From Schistocerca nitens (Eukaryota; Arthropoda; Insecta; Orthoptera; Acrididae): 64,000 bases of DNA. The number at the start of each line of letters is the position of its first letter. The stretch's first letter is position 1. The position numbers and the translations under genes are program-made. The stretch lies in assembly GCF_023898315.1 (NCBI RefSeq), contig NC_064619.1:483827376-483891375 (forward strand). The letters are read 5' to 3'. Below are positions 31,101 through 44,921 of the stretch, piece by piece. The notes beneath the pieces are model-generated. The model was not told the DNA's origin. It ran no database searches and saw nothing but the letters and a program-made list of their open reading frames with translations.

Positions 31101-32728
31101 CTACAGATTTATGGAAGAAATCCAAAAAATGCACTTCGGAAAGAGAAATGCAGCTTATCATAATGTAGACTTGCAGTGTGTCGATAGTTCTTTCTCGGTA
31201 AAACAAGCAAACTGAAAAAAATCAATAAAACTCCTTTAGTGATATACACCATACGTGACCTAACTATGAGACAGCCACATGCACTCATAAAAAAGGAATG
31301 AAAGTTCCTAAACAAATTAGGAAGGAAATTTAGCTCCTTAAAAGTAATACATGTAAGATAAGAAGATGTCGCAGTGAGCTGAAAAAAGTTCTCGTATGAA
31401 GGAAGCTAAGCAAAATAAGGAACACCTTAGAAGCAAGTTGCTGTATACAAAAAACCCTTTCTCTAACTAAAGAAATCTACTGATATCGGCGACGGAATTG
31501 TGGAAGAAGTTTCTCAGGCTTTTGCGTTACAGCCATGCACGTAAGGTGGACTTGGAGAAATTGGGAAAGAAGAACATGGACCCTTGTTACAGCAGAATTG
31601 TGTGAATGGATCAAGTGGGAAAAACAAACGACATTACGAAGATATGCTAGGAGAGATTCCTATTGGAATCCATTACCAAAAAGGGCAGGTTAATGGAAGA
31701 TACAAGGAATAATACTGAGACTTCACCTTATAGACTGGTCATGCCCCACTCGTTGACGTACGACGAAGACATCAAGCATAAGTGAACTTGGCGATGCCAC
31801 CAGCTGTTGAGCGTAAAACTGTAGCGACCAAGAAATATTCACGATATGTAACACAAGCTGTCCAGGATGTTGACGGTAATAAGCAAGGACAGACCGAAAG
31901 ACAAAGAAGGAGTAGATGGACAAAGGCTTCAGACAGGTAACAAAGCAGAGGACGTGGAGAAAAATGTCACATTGGGTCAACGCTAGCACGGAGCCCACTT
32001 ATTCTGTGGGATCCAACAAATGATTTACGTTTATTAATTAAAGGCAAGAGAGCAGACGGAAAAAGAGAGAAAATTGACGTCACAACTGCGGAACGCAGAC
32101 AGTCGCACACATGACCTTGGAAAAGTAACGAAGACGTAAGGGAAAGCCTAAATCGCTGTCAACGCCTGCACAGCGAAATATTCCGGGAATTAATGAACTG
32201 CCATGCAGTCGGCCGGCGGAAATGGGGTTCATATTTCATCCTGCGCCTGCCTCAGTTATGTAAATAGAGGAATGTAATTACTGTGAAGGCAGTCAATTAT
32301 GGCGACGCAGATTTATGCAATAAGCAGCTAGCAGTTTGTCCGTACACCCTCCCGGAGTATCACTGTGGTGGTACCAGCGGCCGCAGAAATAACGCAGCCA
32401 CGGACTCGCGATGTGGGGGAGTGGGTCACAGAGCTGAAAGATGCCGCACGGCAACGTCGTGCGCCTGAAGCGGGCTTTAGCCTAATAACTACTCAATGTG
32501 TAACTTAATATAAACTAATTTCAATATACGATGCATGCATGTCTAAAGAAACATTGCATAATTTTTCTTAATAACAGTCACTGCAATATGGTATTTATCT
32601 GCCGGTACCAGGCAGCGACTTTCAGTTAAAATGTCCTCTACTGTGCGGGAATCACACAATTTGTGTCCGAGTGCAAGTTGTGACGCAGGAACGACGACAT
32701 ACCGAAGTCTGACCTTTGGTCGTGCACA
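31101..32728. other. No recognised feature
   Basis: I see no gene, recognised transposon or long repeat here. Short open frames on both strands carry no motif. Confidence 0.45.
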
Positions 32729-32885
32729 CGTAATCAAAGGGGTTAAAGCGACCGCTCGCGTAAAACGGGAAATCCGGGTTCAAATCCTAGTCCGGCACAA
32801 ATTTTTGTTGTCATCGTTCCCTTATACAGCTGACGGTTGCCCGTATTCGTCACTGCGAATACAGTTCATGAATTTCAATACGTGA
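32729..32885 (+). mobile_element. tRNA-derived SINE (family D)
   Basis: The head GTTAAAGCGACCGCTCGCGT is followed by a perfect box-B-like GGGTTCAAATCC and TAGTCCGGCACAAATTTTTG. The body continues with TATACAGCTGACGGTTGCCC and ACTGCGAATACAGTTCATGA. It looks like the 3' half of a tRNA fused to a body, with a weak or truncated box A. I found no clear target duplication. Confidence 0.65.
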
Positions 32886-32912
32886 AATTTAAAATTTTCT
32901 CGGCGAATGAAA

Positions 32913-33121
32913 TGTTCGAAGAGATTTCGGGATTGCAGCCGGTCGTCGCAAACTTCTCTCCACAATATTTCACCCGAACACCTGCCAGTCATCTTCAAGT
33001 GAGCCATCGAAGATATGTAAGCCGGTCTTCGATGGCTCACCTGAAGGTGAATGTCAGGTGTCCAATTGAAACATCGTGAAGTTTACGGCGACCGGCTGCA
33101 ATCCCGAACTCTCTTCGAACA
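32913..33121. repeat. Compact hairpin (inverted repeat with 12-bp loop)
   Basis: The left arm 32913-33013 and right arm 33026-33121 pair over about 95-100 bp around the loop 33014-33025. The inner 11 bp (GCCATCGAAGA / TCTTCGATGGC) and outer blocks (GGGATTGCAGCCGGTCG and inverse CGACCGGCTGCAATCCC, with one change) match well. The middle is more diverged. No coding. It could be a short foldback MITE; if transcribed it would form a long double-stranded hairpin. I saw no clear target duplication. Confidence 0.85.
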
Positions 33122-33620
33122 ACTTCAGTATGTTATCGCACATCAGCACAGTGGCTTCGACTGAAGTCATTTTGAACAAGAGAATTCCGATGCACCCCTG
33201 TGGCATCTTTAGCGGCACCAGTCTGAATCCTACAGTGAGCTGTACCTCAGCATCTCGGCCACACAGTAAGACTACCGTATGTTACCAAAGACTACCACAA
33301 CTAAGTGTAAGTTTCCTAGTAGCTTTGGTCAGTTAAGCTCCTACCAGCGTTACCTGTACGTTAGGTGTTTTGCATACATGTTGGGAATTACCTGATAACG
33401 ATCGCTTTTTTCGCGTATGCCATCAATGTACACTCTTTGACATAAAACTCGACCGGTGGCCGGCCGCTTCAGAGGCTAAGTCCGCGCCGATCGCGACATG
33501 GGACATTAAAACTGGCCAACTCGCTAATTCTCTAAGTCCGGTTATCTGCACAATCTGGCAACACTGCAGACTGCGGCACTTCCTGGAGGAAAACTTGTCC
33601 CATGATAGAGAAACACTAGG
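33122..33620. other. No recognised feature
   Basis: A plus-strand open frame at 33370-33624 has no recognisable domain. Nothing else found. Confidence 0.4.
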
Positions 33621-33627
33621 CTGATTG

Positions 33628-33705
33628 CGCCTGTGGTCTAGCGGTAGCGTGCGTTGTTTCTGTTCATAATGTCAGTGGATCGAGAGCACCTGGCATAAAA
33701 TATTT
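33628..33705 (+). mobile_element. tRNA-like SINE head
   Basis: CCTGTGGTCTAGCGGTAGCG is a good box A and TGGATCGAGAGC a degenerate box B at the right spacing, followed by an AT-rich stretch. The acceptor stem does not pair well, so a functional tRNA is unlikely. I infer a tRNA-derived SINE fragment of unknown family. Confidence 0.5.
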
Positions 33706-33719
33706 TTATAGCCTCTTCT

Positions 33720-36700
33720 GTCTGAATGCTGAAGACGTGAATGTAATGGTAGCGCAGATTCAATCTATTTCGCTTTCTGACGCACCGATATCAAAATTTT
33801 ATCCAGTAACGATTTTGCGGCACATTTCCTGCAGAGTGTCCTCCTCTGGACGCCGTATGCGGCAAAGCTCCGGGATCCATTTGCTGGCTACCGGCAGCGG
33901 CCGTGGCGACAGCAGCGGCGCTGCACTCCCCCGTTCTTTATCGAAAGCGCCTGCTCCCGCTCATCGCTTTTGATGATTTAAAACGCTTTATTATTAAATG
34001 TTGCTCCACAGAAAATTTCTACGATTTCCATTCACGCTCAAAAGCAACGGAGACAGACGCCCTGATTAGTAGGCGGGTATTATATTAACATTAATCGGCA
34101 AGAGCTGAGTATGGCCCGAAATTAATTTTACAGACTGGGACGAAATTAAACCACCTCGCTACATTCGATGAATTTATAAATGCTTCATACCTCGTTTCTT
34201 TTCCTTTCAAACTCAATTATTTGTGCAACTTTTGGTCAATGTTCGGATGTTTTCGTCAAGCCGGGGTGAGCGTCTGTGGTGTAAAGTGTATTACAGTTCT
34301 TGTTTCATTCCTTATGGTAACTCTATGCGATAAACTGTGTGAATACCTTGCAATGCATGCTCTGAAGCAGTGCAGGAACACTGCACATTTGGAGTTCCAT
34401 GTATGGGTTCATGAAGTATTTAATGTTGATCGGAAGTGATAGTTAAGGTCATCGGATTTAGACCAGAAAAATTTGTCGTTTTGGAGGTTTCAGAGAACGG
34501 AAAGGAATTGCTAACGCCGGTGTTAGAAAACGTCTACAGTTAAATGCTATTGCAAAAATTTAGAAGAGGGGAACTATATTAATCAACATGTGCACTTCAT
34601 AAACAACCTTCTGACATGTTAGACCTATATGACGAACAAAGCTCAAATTTATATCGTTGACAGTCGCTTTGAATCTTTTCAGGATCTATTTTACAGTGAA
34701 GCACCTTGGCATTTGCAAAGTAGACACCCATGATATTAACTTAATTTACTAAGTCGAATCGGACGAAGATTGATGTTTAAAGGCATTCTTCAGATTTCGT
34801 ATAAAGAATTTTTACTAGCCGTTTGCAACTCCATTAATTAAAATGGAAAATAAAAGGTTGTAGTCAGCGGCTTCCACCGAGATTGGAACTGCTGTCATAC
34901 AGTACGACCACCACAACGCACAAGGGAACCTCTTTTTTTTAAATTTTGCTTTTTTCCTTTTACTTTTTTTGACGATTACCCCTTTTTGTCTCTCTTATTT
35001 TAAAGCCCCTTAGGAAAATGGCAATAAAAAAAGAAACTAAGTGCAACCGCCACTTTTCATCCTATAACAAAAAAAAAAAAATCTGGTCCACTTCAGGCGT
35101 TGGCTCCTGACTAAACCTACCCCAAGAGCTGCCTATATACCAGGGGAAATATGGGAATTCAAGGTTAGGGCTATCATTACAAACAAAACAAAATCTTCCT
35201 TTTTCTGAATTTTATTTTTATTTTCATTTTTGTTTTGTTTATTTTTGTTGTGTAATTGATCAGACGCCTTCTGCGCCCCGCTGGTAATATGTTGAGTCAC
35301 GTCTTCTCGAAATTGGTGTGTTCCGTTCAGTAGTTCAGAAATGTTCATCGGTTCAAACTGGAAACCTTCTTCACTCTTGGCTTAACACATTCCAGCTGCG
35401 AGGTGGGTCGTGGGAAGCACTCCCAAGGAAGTTCGAAAAAAAATTGTCTGTATTTTGGGTGGCGGACAACGACATAATGACGGTCGTTGAGGTATGTCCA
35501 AAAATCGAGTACAGAGTCTACAGTTTGTCCAACGAGAACTAGGTAGTGAATGGCATGTCCGCGAATCCAATTCACAGCATTGGTCTTTGTCCGAGGAAAA
35601 TAGTCACGTCCCGGAACTAATAATGAAAGGGGAGTATTCCGATTCAGAATGTCCCGCGTTAGAAAAGCCACAATATGACGAATAACCTCTGAGCTAACGA
35701 CACACTGGCGACCACAGACGGACTATAGTCACTGCGATGTTGCCTGAGCCTCAAAACGCAACCTTTAAACACACAAACAGGTGTTACTTATGTGAAGAAC
35801 GCCGTTCTTGGAGTCCAGAAATTAATTATACTTTCTAAGTGTCTCATCTTACAGTGGATTCTATCGTACGAGTCTTCGATGTGGAAAACGAATGTCAAGT
35901 GAATTTAGCGAGGTAACGCCGGCCTACACCCGGAAGTAAATGCACTATCAGAGTGTTGACAAATACTTGCTACGACGCTGCCATTTCTCGGTTCTCTTGC
36001 GAGGCAGCTCTTCAGCGAAATGCTTGCCGTGATTCTCCGATACGGTCCTTCAGAGTGGAGACGCGCGCGCACGTTTGGTTTTTATGCGGCGTTCTCCCCT
36101 GATGGTTTCTGACGTCGCCTTGTGGGCTATGTCTACATTTGAGACATTCAATTATCATTAATCCAGAATGATACAAGTTTCAGCTTCCGGCGTGGAAGAA
36201 GGCTGTTGACGCCGACATTATATCATTTCAACGTAGGGAAAGCAAAACGGGTCATTCAATGTTTCTCATTCAACATAAAGCATGTGAGATAATTTTCCGT
36301 AACGTTCATAATCATCTAAAAATACAAACGAAGTAAAAATACATCTGAAGCTTATTCGAATTGAATATAATGTAAGATACCAAACGCTTTGCACCTCGAT
36401 GTCGAATTTGTCCACGTGCAATCTTTTGCAGCATACAAAAAGAATGTCATGATTACCACGAGAATGAAGAAATATGTTGGTACGGATGGAAGCAAGAAGA
36501 GACGCAGTCAACAAATATTCGATTCCTCATGGCATTCATTTCATTTGAGACGTAAGAAGAGTTAAAGCGGGATATTACTTTCGTTAACACGAAAGATATG
36601 CCGCACATATTGATAACGAGGAAGTCTGCGTCTTCATACGTTTCCTCCTTGAAATCTGTATGCTCTCTTATATACTAAGTAGCCTGATCATTGTTTCAGT

Positions 36701-38470
36701 AATGTTACCCTCTTGTTTGACCCCGTAACGATGAACAGATTCCAAATGCATGTCTCTGCATGAAAGTAGCTGTTCGAACCCTTCCTGGGTTGCTTTTTGT
36801 GTTTTATTGCTTGGAATTCCTGAAGCAGACCACTGTGCCTTCTCCCCTTGTGGGTTAGGTCTCAAAACTAAACCGCTTTTTATCCAATGGCATAATTTAT
36901 TCAGACAGCATCATCACAAGACTGTCAAACAAAGCCTTCCATTTACAGTTGCAACACTCTAACCAGCACTGACCGAAGTGTAATCCACGGTCATGGTCCG
37001 AAATTAGCAGCTGTCTGCTACTGTGGCAAAGTCCGTACTACACTTTCGATTCCGCAGCACCATTTTATCTGGTAACACTGTGTAATTGCAGAGTTGTGCC
37101 AGCATTTCTGTCCTCACACTGTCAACTTTATGTATCTCACTTCTCCTGTAGCGTTGATCACAAGGAGCAGAAGTAAATGAGTGTATTCTGCATGACGTAA
37201 CATTCAGTATTCCTTTCTTTCATAGCCACTCTTCATGTGCATCGATACCAAATAGGAATGTGAAAACTCTTGCGAGTGAGAGAATGACAATAACAATCGT
37301 AACAAGAACAATCAAATAATGAATAATGTTTATTCCAACGCAGAACGAGAATGGCTTTAAATATAAAAATCTATATCTATATCCATATCTATTGATCTTT
37401 GAGTTGGCACAATGCAAATATATTCTTAGCATTTAGTTACTGAATTTAGTTCGGGATGTTTACAGAGAAAAGGAAAAGTCGGTACTTCTCGCTAGTGTAA
37501 TATAATGTGAACCAGCAACTACCCTTTCCTTAGAACACGACTCAAGCAGGTCCCCAAGTAGGTACCAAGGCACTGCTGCATTCTGTTCCCTGACATTGCT
37601 CTGATGACGGTTAATGCAGATAGTTCCGATTATGAAATACAAAACGTATTGCAGGTTAGTTCCTAGGATAGTAACATTAAATCTGCGTTGTAGACGGCAC
37701 ATGAACGTGACGACTATCCATATTACTCATCAATATAAAAAGACAATATTATGGGAATTTAGCAGGATTACTCAACATGAATTCTGAAATTGGTTGACTG
37801 ACCGCACAGGTGCTAAACGTCGTCAAGAGTATACGATGGCCTAATCGCATTAGGAATATGAAGATCGTCTTCGACAGCTCGCAACTTTCACATTGCTACC
37901 TCCACCCTACTCCAGACAGCCCTCGGTGGAGTTGCACTAAGTTGCCGTTGCAATGTAAGGCCTTCAAATCGACAACAGACCACATATTGAAAAATACAAG
38001 CGAGTTCTCTTGCAGCGTAAGCTTATTGTAACTAATCTAAAAATTATTGGACAGGAACATTGTCCTATTCAAAAAACGCTGTCTAGCAGGTCCTCTAATC
38101 GCTCCTTGGTACAGTCGTTTGACTATTGAAAATGGTTCCAACAAGTCACCACTAGAAAACACTGCTCTGTACCGCAATAACTCAAGATGTAAAGTAATAC
38201 CACGGTACTACAAATATCAGGGAACACCTTATCACAGATAAGACTGTCCTTAAGGCTTGTAAGCTCACATTTATTACAATAAATGACATACCTGAAATGT
38301 TACCACTCTCATTATTACGTCAGATTGGTAATGCACGAAGTAAGTTCGTCGTATTCATGATTTCCTCTTCAAAGTAACATACCGTACTTATTATTTAACA
38401 CAAAATGACATTAAAAATTTAAGTTATTCACGAGCAGCTAGTTGAGAATATGTATGAACTTCAAACGACA
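33720..38470. other. Long stretch without recognised features
   Basis: Nearly 4.8 kb with no gene, transposon or repeat that I can support. Homopolymer-rich segments lie at about 34930-35070 and 35210-35250. A minus-strand frame at 35345-35671 (108 aa, with GRDYFPRTKTNAVNWIRGHA) has a protein-like look, but I recognise no family and do not call it. A sizeable part of this stretch may be very old transposon DNA. Confidence 0.4.
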
Positions 38471-38479
38471 CGACGAAAA

Positions 38480-39370
38480 GTCTTGTTCCGCATATGGATT
38501 CAAACCCAGCTCATGCAGACTAAGCAAAAATTTCGTTACTGACGGAAACTAACAGTCATTCCTGATTAAGCATACAGAGAGTGATATACCTCGAGTTTAG
38601 ACAGTATCAGTTAGCAAATATCAACTTTAAATTGCAAAACGCAAACATGTTTAACAGACGCGAATTCCTACCCAGCATCTATTGTCCCTGTTAACGAACT
38701 ACGAGAGATGTTAAATATTGCTTCTTCACAAGTAACTTACTTGAAATACCGTGAGGTAAAGCTTTGTGTTGGACACGGATTCGAACCCAGAACCTAATCG
38801 GATTGCTATCGAAGCACAGTCAAATGTGACATATCGGATTTTCGCGGCAGTAGCTAGATGTTTTAACTGAAATGACGAGACGAAACATAAATTTTTTCCT
38901 TCCCAGGACTCCTACCCGGCACCTATCGCTGTTATATTCTAGAGAAAACGAACGTTAAATATGGGTTTGTTGCGCCAGCAGTGATATGTGAGCGTGTTTG
39001 AACTAGAAATAATATGACGAAGAGTTCAGCGCTCACTGGGAATAGAGCCCCACACATATCGTTGTTGACTACACACAAAGAGACGTCAGCTACCGAATTT
39101 TTCTCCACCAGCTGCTCAGAATAACATCTTGAACTTACAGTCATCTCGCAAATAGTTCTGTGTCTCACTGGGAGTTAAAAACGTCAGATATCGTTAGTGT
39201 TGACAACGAATGAAAAAACATTAAAAATCAAAATTCTTATCCACCAGCAGATAGGTGTTCTCATGCTAGAGCTTGATAATACATAATTAAATCTTTAGTG
39301 CCGGGCCAGGATTCGATCCCATTCACGCGTAATATGTGGAGATGTTAAGGAATCTGCAGTTTTGAACAAA
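38480..39370. repeat. Array of ~130-bp diverged units with a tRNA-like motif
   Basis: A motif resembling GATTCGAACCCAGCACCTAT recurs at about 38499, 38662, 38779, 38906, 39038, 39171 and 39310. Spacings are 163, 117, 127, 132, 133 and 139 bp. Each is followed by AACGA..GAGATGTTAAATAT-like sequence, and several are preceded by a GACGA.ACGAA.TTTTGTG-like block. Units have diverged strongly. A related array in the same orientation lies at 42150-42850. The motif is the inverse of a tRNA box B with T stem, so the unit may derive from a SINE head that became tandem. Confidence 0.6.
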
Positions 39371-39764
39371 CAACAAATTGTAGCCGAGCTGTATTGTCAC
39401 GAAGGGATCAAATTCCGCGTTAAGGGCGGTCTGAGTTGCATTCCCAGTTCAGAACCAATCTTATCGACATACAGAAGCTCAGATAAAAGATGGAATAAGT
39501 GTCCTGTGACCATACATAGCGTTTGTTTCGTCACTTGAAATAAATAACTAGTATAAGAAAGGTTACTGGTGATAGAGTTTCTACATGTCGCCACTCCAGA
39601 CTTTATTGTGGTTCAACCTACCGTCTACTTGGTAGAGAAGGAAAATCATCTTTAAGGTGAATTTTCAGACCACACTGCCATTACACCTTTTTCACTTGGT
39701 GTAGCCAGGAGAGAATGGACTCTGTCTCTCCCTATCTAAAATCATTGACAGAAGTGGGAATCCA

Positions 39765-39836
39765 ACCCAGACCATAGGTATAACAACCTACCATCCGTCC
39801 AACAGACCACGAAATCCTCTTCTCTCATATTTCTAT
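39765..39836 (-). mobile_element. tRNA-like sequence
   Basis: Read on minus: GTGGTCTGTTGGACGGATGG, then GGTTGTTATACC, then CTGGGTTGGATTCCCAC. Box-A-like and box-B-like elements lie at tRNA spacing. The folding is imperfect and no body family is recognised. It is probably a SINE head or a relative of the units at 38480-39370. Confidence 0.4.
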
Positions 39837-39839
39837 GGT

Positions 39840-41818
39840 AACGCCGTTGCGCCACACTGGATGAGAATTCTAACACACAGGCGTCCTGTAGTAATTTGCA
39901 CCATGTTCAGTAAATTCATTTACTTGGTTGACCGAATCACCATGAACTAGCTGCCTCGGCTACCCAGTGCATACATTCCACTCAATATTTTGTAATCACC
40001 GAAATAAAATCACGTAACTGCCACCTACACAGAACTGCCAACAGTGTAGGATGCAGAAGTTTAAATAGGAAGTGTTCCTTTCCACTTGAGCTATTCTATT
40101 GCGCCATCTGTTTGTAGAAAACGTCGTTCAGTAAAAAGAAAAGCTGTAACTGTTTGTCTCTCAGAAGTCAAGACCTGGCCATATGCATAATCTCACAGTG
40201 CTGTGGAATCAAAAAGTTCTGGAGGAATAGTTGTCGAGTTCTGGAGCTGTTGTAGCTACGTGTCAGCAAGTAGCGTAGATAAGATGTCGCGAGTTCGAAT
40301 ACATTCAGTGCTACATTTTTTAAAACGCAATTCAGCTGTCTGCTGAAGTTGTCAATCTAAGGGAACTTTGGACATACTTCCTTTCACTTCTCAACCCAAA
40401 GTAGTCGCATGTGGAAAAAGGGCTAACTACTGTGACATTTTGTTCTGTTCAGGTTTAATAGACAGCAGGCAGCAGATGCATCTCGAAGATGTGTAGGGAG
40501 AGCGCATCGTGCCATAATATCTCAGAAAAGTATTTTCTACATTAGCTGTCGTGTGGTAGTGAGATTTTATTCTTCTTCAAACTTTGTTTGACAGCTTTAA
40601 CTCAGAACAAGTTTTCTACATGCATGTAATCAATAAACTGCACGTGCATTGTCATACTGTCATAGATAACATCAGAGAATTCGCATATATCGTTGATGAC
40701 TAATTTCTCTCTCATGTTTACTATTGTTTTAGCAACACTAAAGGAAACCTTACGAAAATTGTGCACTGTATTATAAGAAATGAAATAAAACTAACCATGA
40801 TAACCTTACGACTAAAGTATCTGTACACAAATGTGCCTCTATCGACACGAATTAGTAAAATACTACTCACTTAGATTTTGATTGGGTCTGTGTTTCATTG
40901 GTATGCTGTGTCGTACTCAAGAGGTATGCAAATGTGGCATTTCATAAATATAGTTACGTATTCCTAGAAACCCAAAATTCGCTTGTCAGCAGCGGAAAGA
41001 GGCGTTGCCTGTTGTGCAGCATTGTAAGTTTTTCAATATTGCACTATGAGCCGAAAGTATTTTCTTGCGATTTCCTTATTGATGTTTGATCCGACTCCTT
41101 GTAGCTCTTTCACAGAAGGGATAAAAACGTTGCAGTCAGTGAGACTGGAACTGCAAACCATAACAAACGCTTTTCCACAGGTCAGCACGTTACCACAGAG
41201 CTGGCGAAGAGGTATGGGTCTGAACGTCCTCTTACGACGGCAATAGTGCCTAGAACTCGTAAACCGCTATTTAAAGGTCGAGATTAGTTGCGATTTCCAC
41301 CTGCAACGACTTTCCTGGGCTGAAAACCGTAAATTTACAATCTTTTGTTACCCTACAATCGATAATAACTCAGATTATTCAATGGAAATGACAGGTAAAA
41401 TCAAGTGAACTTTGAGGCTTAATTCCGTGCACACCAGGAAGTAACTCGTCGATCACAGAGTTGCAAACATACGTTGCCTTGTTGCCAAATCTCAGTTACA
41501 GTACCAGCAGGAGGAAGACGAACCGATGTGATCCTACAGCGGGCTGCGAAGTGACCATAGCTGGTGTCTCCAAGTCGCGGCTGCTACGGCCTGGAATACG
41601 TAATGCGTCTGACTCGCTTACTGTAACTAGGTTTATGGACTGGAGCGTAGTTACTAATAATACTCAGAACTGACTGCAAACTAAGTATCATAAATCAGTA
41701 ACTCTCATTGTTGTTTTTATATTTCTTTAGTAAGTGTACTCAAAACTAAGAAACTCATTCACAGGCGTTTTCGTGCCTCGCCGATAGTCGAGCACAACAA
41801 ACAAATAAAAATAAAAAA
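39840..41818. other. No recognised feature
   Basis: AT-rich anonymous DNA. One degenerate tRNA-like motif (GCGAGTTCGAATAC at about 40288) suggests further old SINE sequence. No gene. Confidence 0.4.
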
Positions 41819-41939
<121 letters not shown>

Positions 41940-42098
41940 AAAAGAATGAGAGTGTAAAAAATTGTTGTAAAGAAATTGAATCATGGTATTTAAAGAAATG
42001 TTTCATTGTAATGACACGTTCCACATCATTACGAAATGTCGTATTCATGATCTATGGAACAAGAAGTAATCTAATGTAATGTAATCTAATCTAATCAC
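41940..42098 (+). mobile_element. LINE 3' end with (TAATC)n tail
   Basis: TGACACGTTCCACATCATTA and TTCATGATCTATGGAACAAG are followed by TAATCTAATGTAATGTAATC, a pentamer tail like those at the 3' ends of some insect non-LTR retrotransposons. Only the untranslated end is present. The family is inferred from recall and not from coding sequence. Confidence 0.55.
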
Positions 42099-42149
42099 AT
42101 CATATTGATGACTAGCCATAAAGAGTCATGAATTACCGAAATTTTTGCC

Positions 42150-42850
42150 AATACCAGTAATCAAATCTAAACTTGAAAATAAAAGACGACAAGTTTTGTA
42201 ATAAACCGTGACTCCTATCAAGACCCTTTCGTCCCTGTTATCTAACCACGAAAGATGTCTGATATACCTCCATTCTGAAGTAACAAAGTGTGCATGCATT
42301 TAAACATGAAGTGCATGATGTGAAGTTCTGTGACGGAGATACAAACCCAACACGTAATCGGATTGTTAACTAAGAAAAATCAAATGTTACGTATCGGTTT
42401 TTCTTACGAGCCGCTAGGTGTCTGAATCTAAAATAAGGATACAAACTTTTGTGCCTAAGAGACAATCGAACTGCACACCTACCGTGCATCCACGAACGTA
42501 GCTTACGTATCAGTTTCTTACTCATGAACAGTAAGATGTGTGCGTGTTTGACCAGAAATAACGACACCTATTGCGATTGTTGGCAACACATGAACAGACA
42601 TTAAAAATGCGCGTTAATTTTCACTAGCAGGTGGGTGTACACTTGTTAGAGCTGGAAATGAAATTATGAATATTTTTGTACTGGATCAGGATTCGGACCC
42701 ACATATTTACCTTTGGAGGGGACCTAGAGAAGACTGCAGTCTTGGGAAAAGGAACGAAATGATTGAACTATACTGTTCCGAGAGATTCAGATCCTCGAAA
42801 GAGGAGATACGAATGCGAATCACAGTCCAGCACCAAATTTTTCAACGTCT
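42150..42850. repeat. Second array of ~130-bp tRNA-motif units
   Basis: Shares ordered blocks with 38480-39370: CTATCAAGACCCTTTCGTCC with CTACCCAGCATCTATTGTCC; CACGTAATCGGATTGTTA with AACCTAATCGGATTGCTA; GGTGGGTGTACACTTGTTAG with GATAGGTGTTCTCATGCTAG; GGATCAGGATTCGGACCCA with GGCCAGGATTCGATCCCA. The two arrays are direct repeats about 3.4-3.6 kb apart and strongly diverged. Confidence 0.6.
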
Positions 42851-44919
42851 CTAGTTCAATCAAGTACAAGTAAACTAAGAGCCCTGTCCCTTTAAATGGC
42901 TATCGGTTCATCAAATAAAATAAAATTTGCTAATGTAAGTAAGCTTACTGGCGACTGTTTTCTGTTTACAATGACTTCCGCTATGTCATTTCCCAACGTA
43001 AACTGGCTCTGCCCAGTTGGTAATGAAGGATCGTGATGCTTAATGCTGATTCTGGATTATAACGTCTTTCTCTTGAGGTTACCAGAGGTAAAATAAATCT
43101 GTTTGTGCCTCTTAAAAGCAAATGCCTGAACCCACGAATTGCACCTGTGGTAGTTCGTTCCACGAGACCATTGTGGCCACATTTCCCAGCCCCTGGAGTG
43201 TGCTGTAACGGATGATGTGCTTAGCTTACAAAATTAATCACGGTGGAAAAAATGCGAGTCTATTAAATGGTTCAGTAGAAGCATGCTTCTGACGCAGAGA
43301 TTATGCTATTCTCATGTCAGCAGGATGTAAAGACTCTTCTAGGCATCATAGGCTGGATGTGAAGCCCTTTTTGATTTTTCACAAATTCAGCAAATTTCTT
43401 AGTTCGAGAAAATCGACTGTGAAGTGTGAAGTTGCCGGATAATTCGATTATTACTGTTATTATTACTATCATTTAATTCATACCGCTGCTGGAACACAAG
43501 TGCTTGAAGATCATTTAATGCCTTTTGGTTACTATAGAAGTAGTTTCCCAAGAACAGGTTCTTTCCCTGTCTACGGAATGGACTTACATGAAACAAGTTT
43601 GTTTTTCATAAACAACTTTCGTATTTATCAATAATAACAAGAATCTCTCGTCTTTAATCATGATGATGAACGTTCTATTGATTAAAAAACAACAATAATA
43701 ATTATATATAATAATTATTCCTATATACACATAAACTGTACTTGCATCAAAAGTAATCTCTTTGATTACATGAAAGCGCAGAAGTTACGCGGTCACAAAT
43801 TTTTTGTTCCTGTAAAACCCAATTTATATTCTGTAAGGATACAAAGTAAACAACGGACTAACAAAGAATGGTGTGTAGTTCTAATTACGTGCAAAAGAAA
43901 CAAGAAAAGAAACAAATAGAAGTCGCCGGCTCTCATTTTCTCTCATTCTCATTCATCTCTGTTCCTTTCTCTACCATTTCTACCAATACTACCAGTAATC
44001 CTACCGTTTACAAAATGATTTATATAGCGTAGCAAAACTTTCGAAACGTAGTTTTGGTAGACCGCTACTCTAAAACCATCCCATTCACACTTCTTGTGAC
44101 GGTGAGACGCCTGAAATTTAACCACGGACGCTACAAAGAACGTCTACATCCATTCGAAATAACGTACCCCTCCTATTATGAGGAGAGGAAAAAGATCTTA
44201 ACCGTGTTACACTTCGTTGTCAGTGAGAGAGACAAGTGACGAACACCCAACTCTTGCAGTTAAGGAGCACGGGACATGCTGGATGATTCAGCGTGAAACC
44301 GCTCCTAGTAACTGCGGACAACAAAATTTACAGATTATTGACAAATCATTTTCCGATTGTAGAGGTCTGATTCTGACGTTGCCTAACTCTTCCAGTGGAG
44401 AGACACAAGGCCTTACCTTATTATCTCACTGGTTATGCTTGTGGTATTCTATATTTGTTCATGGTCTGTACGTTTCATCAGTCTGTATGAGATATCATGA
44501 ACGCAGCCAGAGCACTGAAATAGGCCCTGGTAAAGCCTGCGTGCAGATTTGTGAGTGGGGTGATGCACGTGCCTTGATTGGTTCCGTTTTGGAATCCGTC
44601 CGGCACACGGTTCTGGTTGTTTTGAAACAGTGCACACTGCACCGCAGAGCGAAATATTAATTCTAGAAACAATCCATTAGGCTGCGACTAAGCCATTTCC
44701 CCGCAATATTCATTCTTCAAGAGTCCTTGTCCACCTACAGGATGCTTAGTGCGACGTTTGGATGTAGGAAAGAGGTATTTTCGACATTGTTTCTTGGACA
44801 ACAGGTCCTTGATAATTACATTAATGTCTAATACTCTAATGTGTATGTGACAACGTGCATAATAAAGAAAACCATGTGCTCGAAGTCTATAACATAGTAA
44901 TTTTGTGAGCTGTGTATGT
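42851..44919. other. No recognised feature
   Basis: The plus-strand frame at 44217-44660 (147 aa) is the longest here, but its composition is not protein-like and no domain is seen. The remaining DNA is AT-rich and anonymous. Confidence 0.4.
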
Positions 44920-44921
44920 TA

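Noticed and set aside
33026..33121. A microRNA gene in the hairpin
   Set aside because: The stem of about 95-100 bp is too long and too regular for a typical insect microRNA precursor; a foldback is simpler.
35345..35671. 108-aa minus-strand frame as a gene
   Set aside because: Protein-like in parts, but I recognise no family and see no extension or supporting structure.
44217..44660. 147-aa open frame as a host gene
   Set aside because: No domain, irregular composition, no splice or transposon context; a chance frame is likely.
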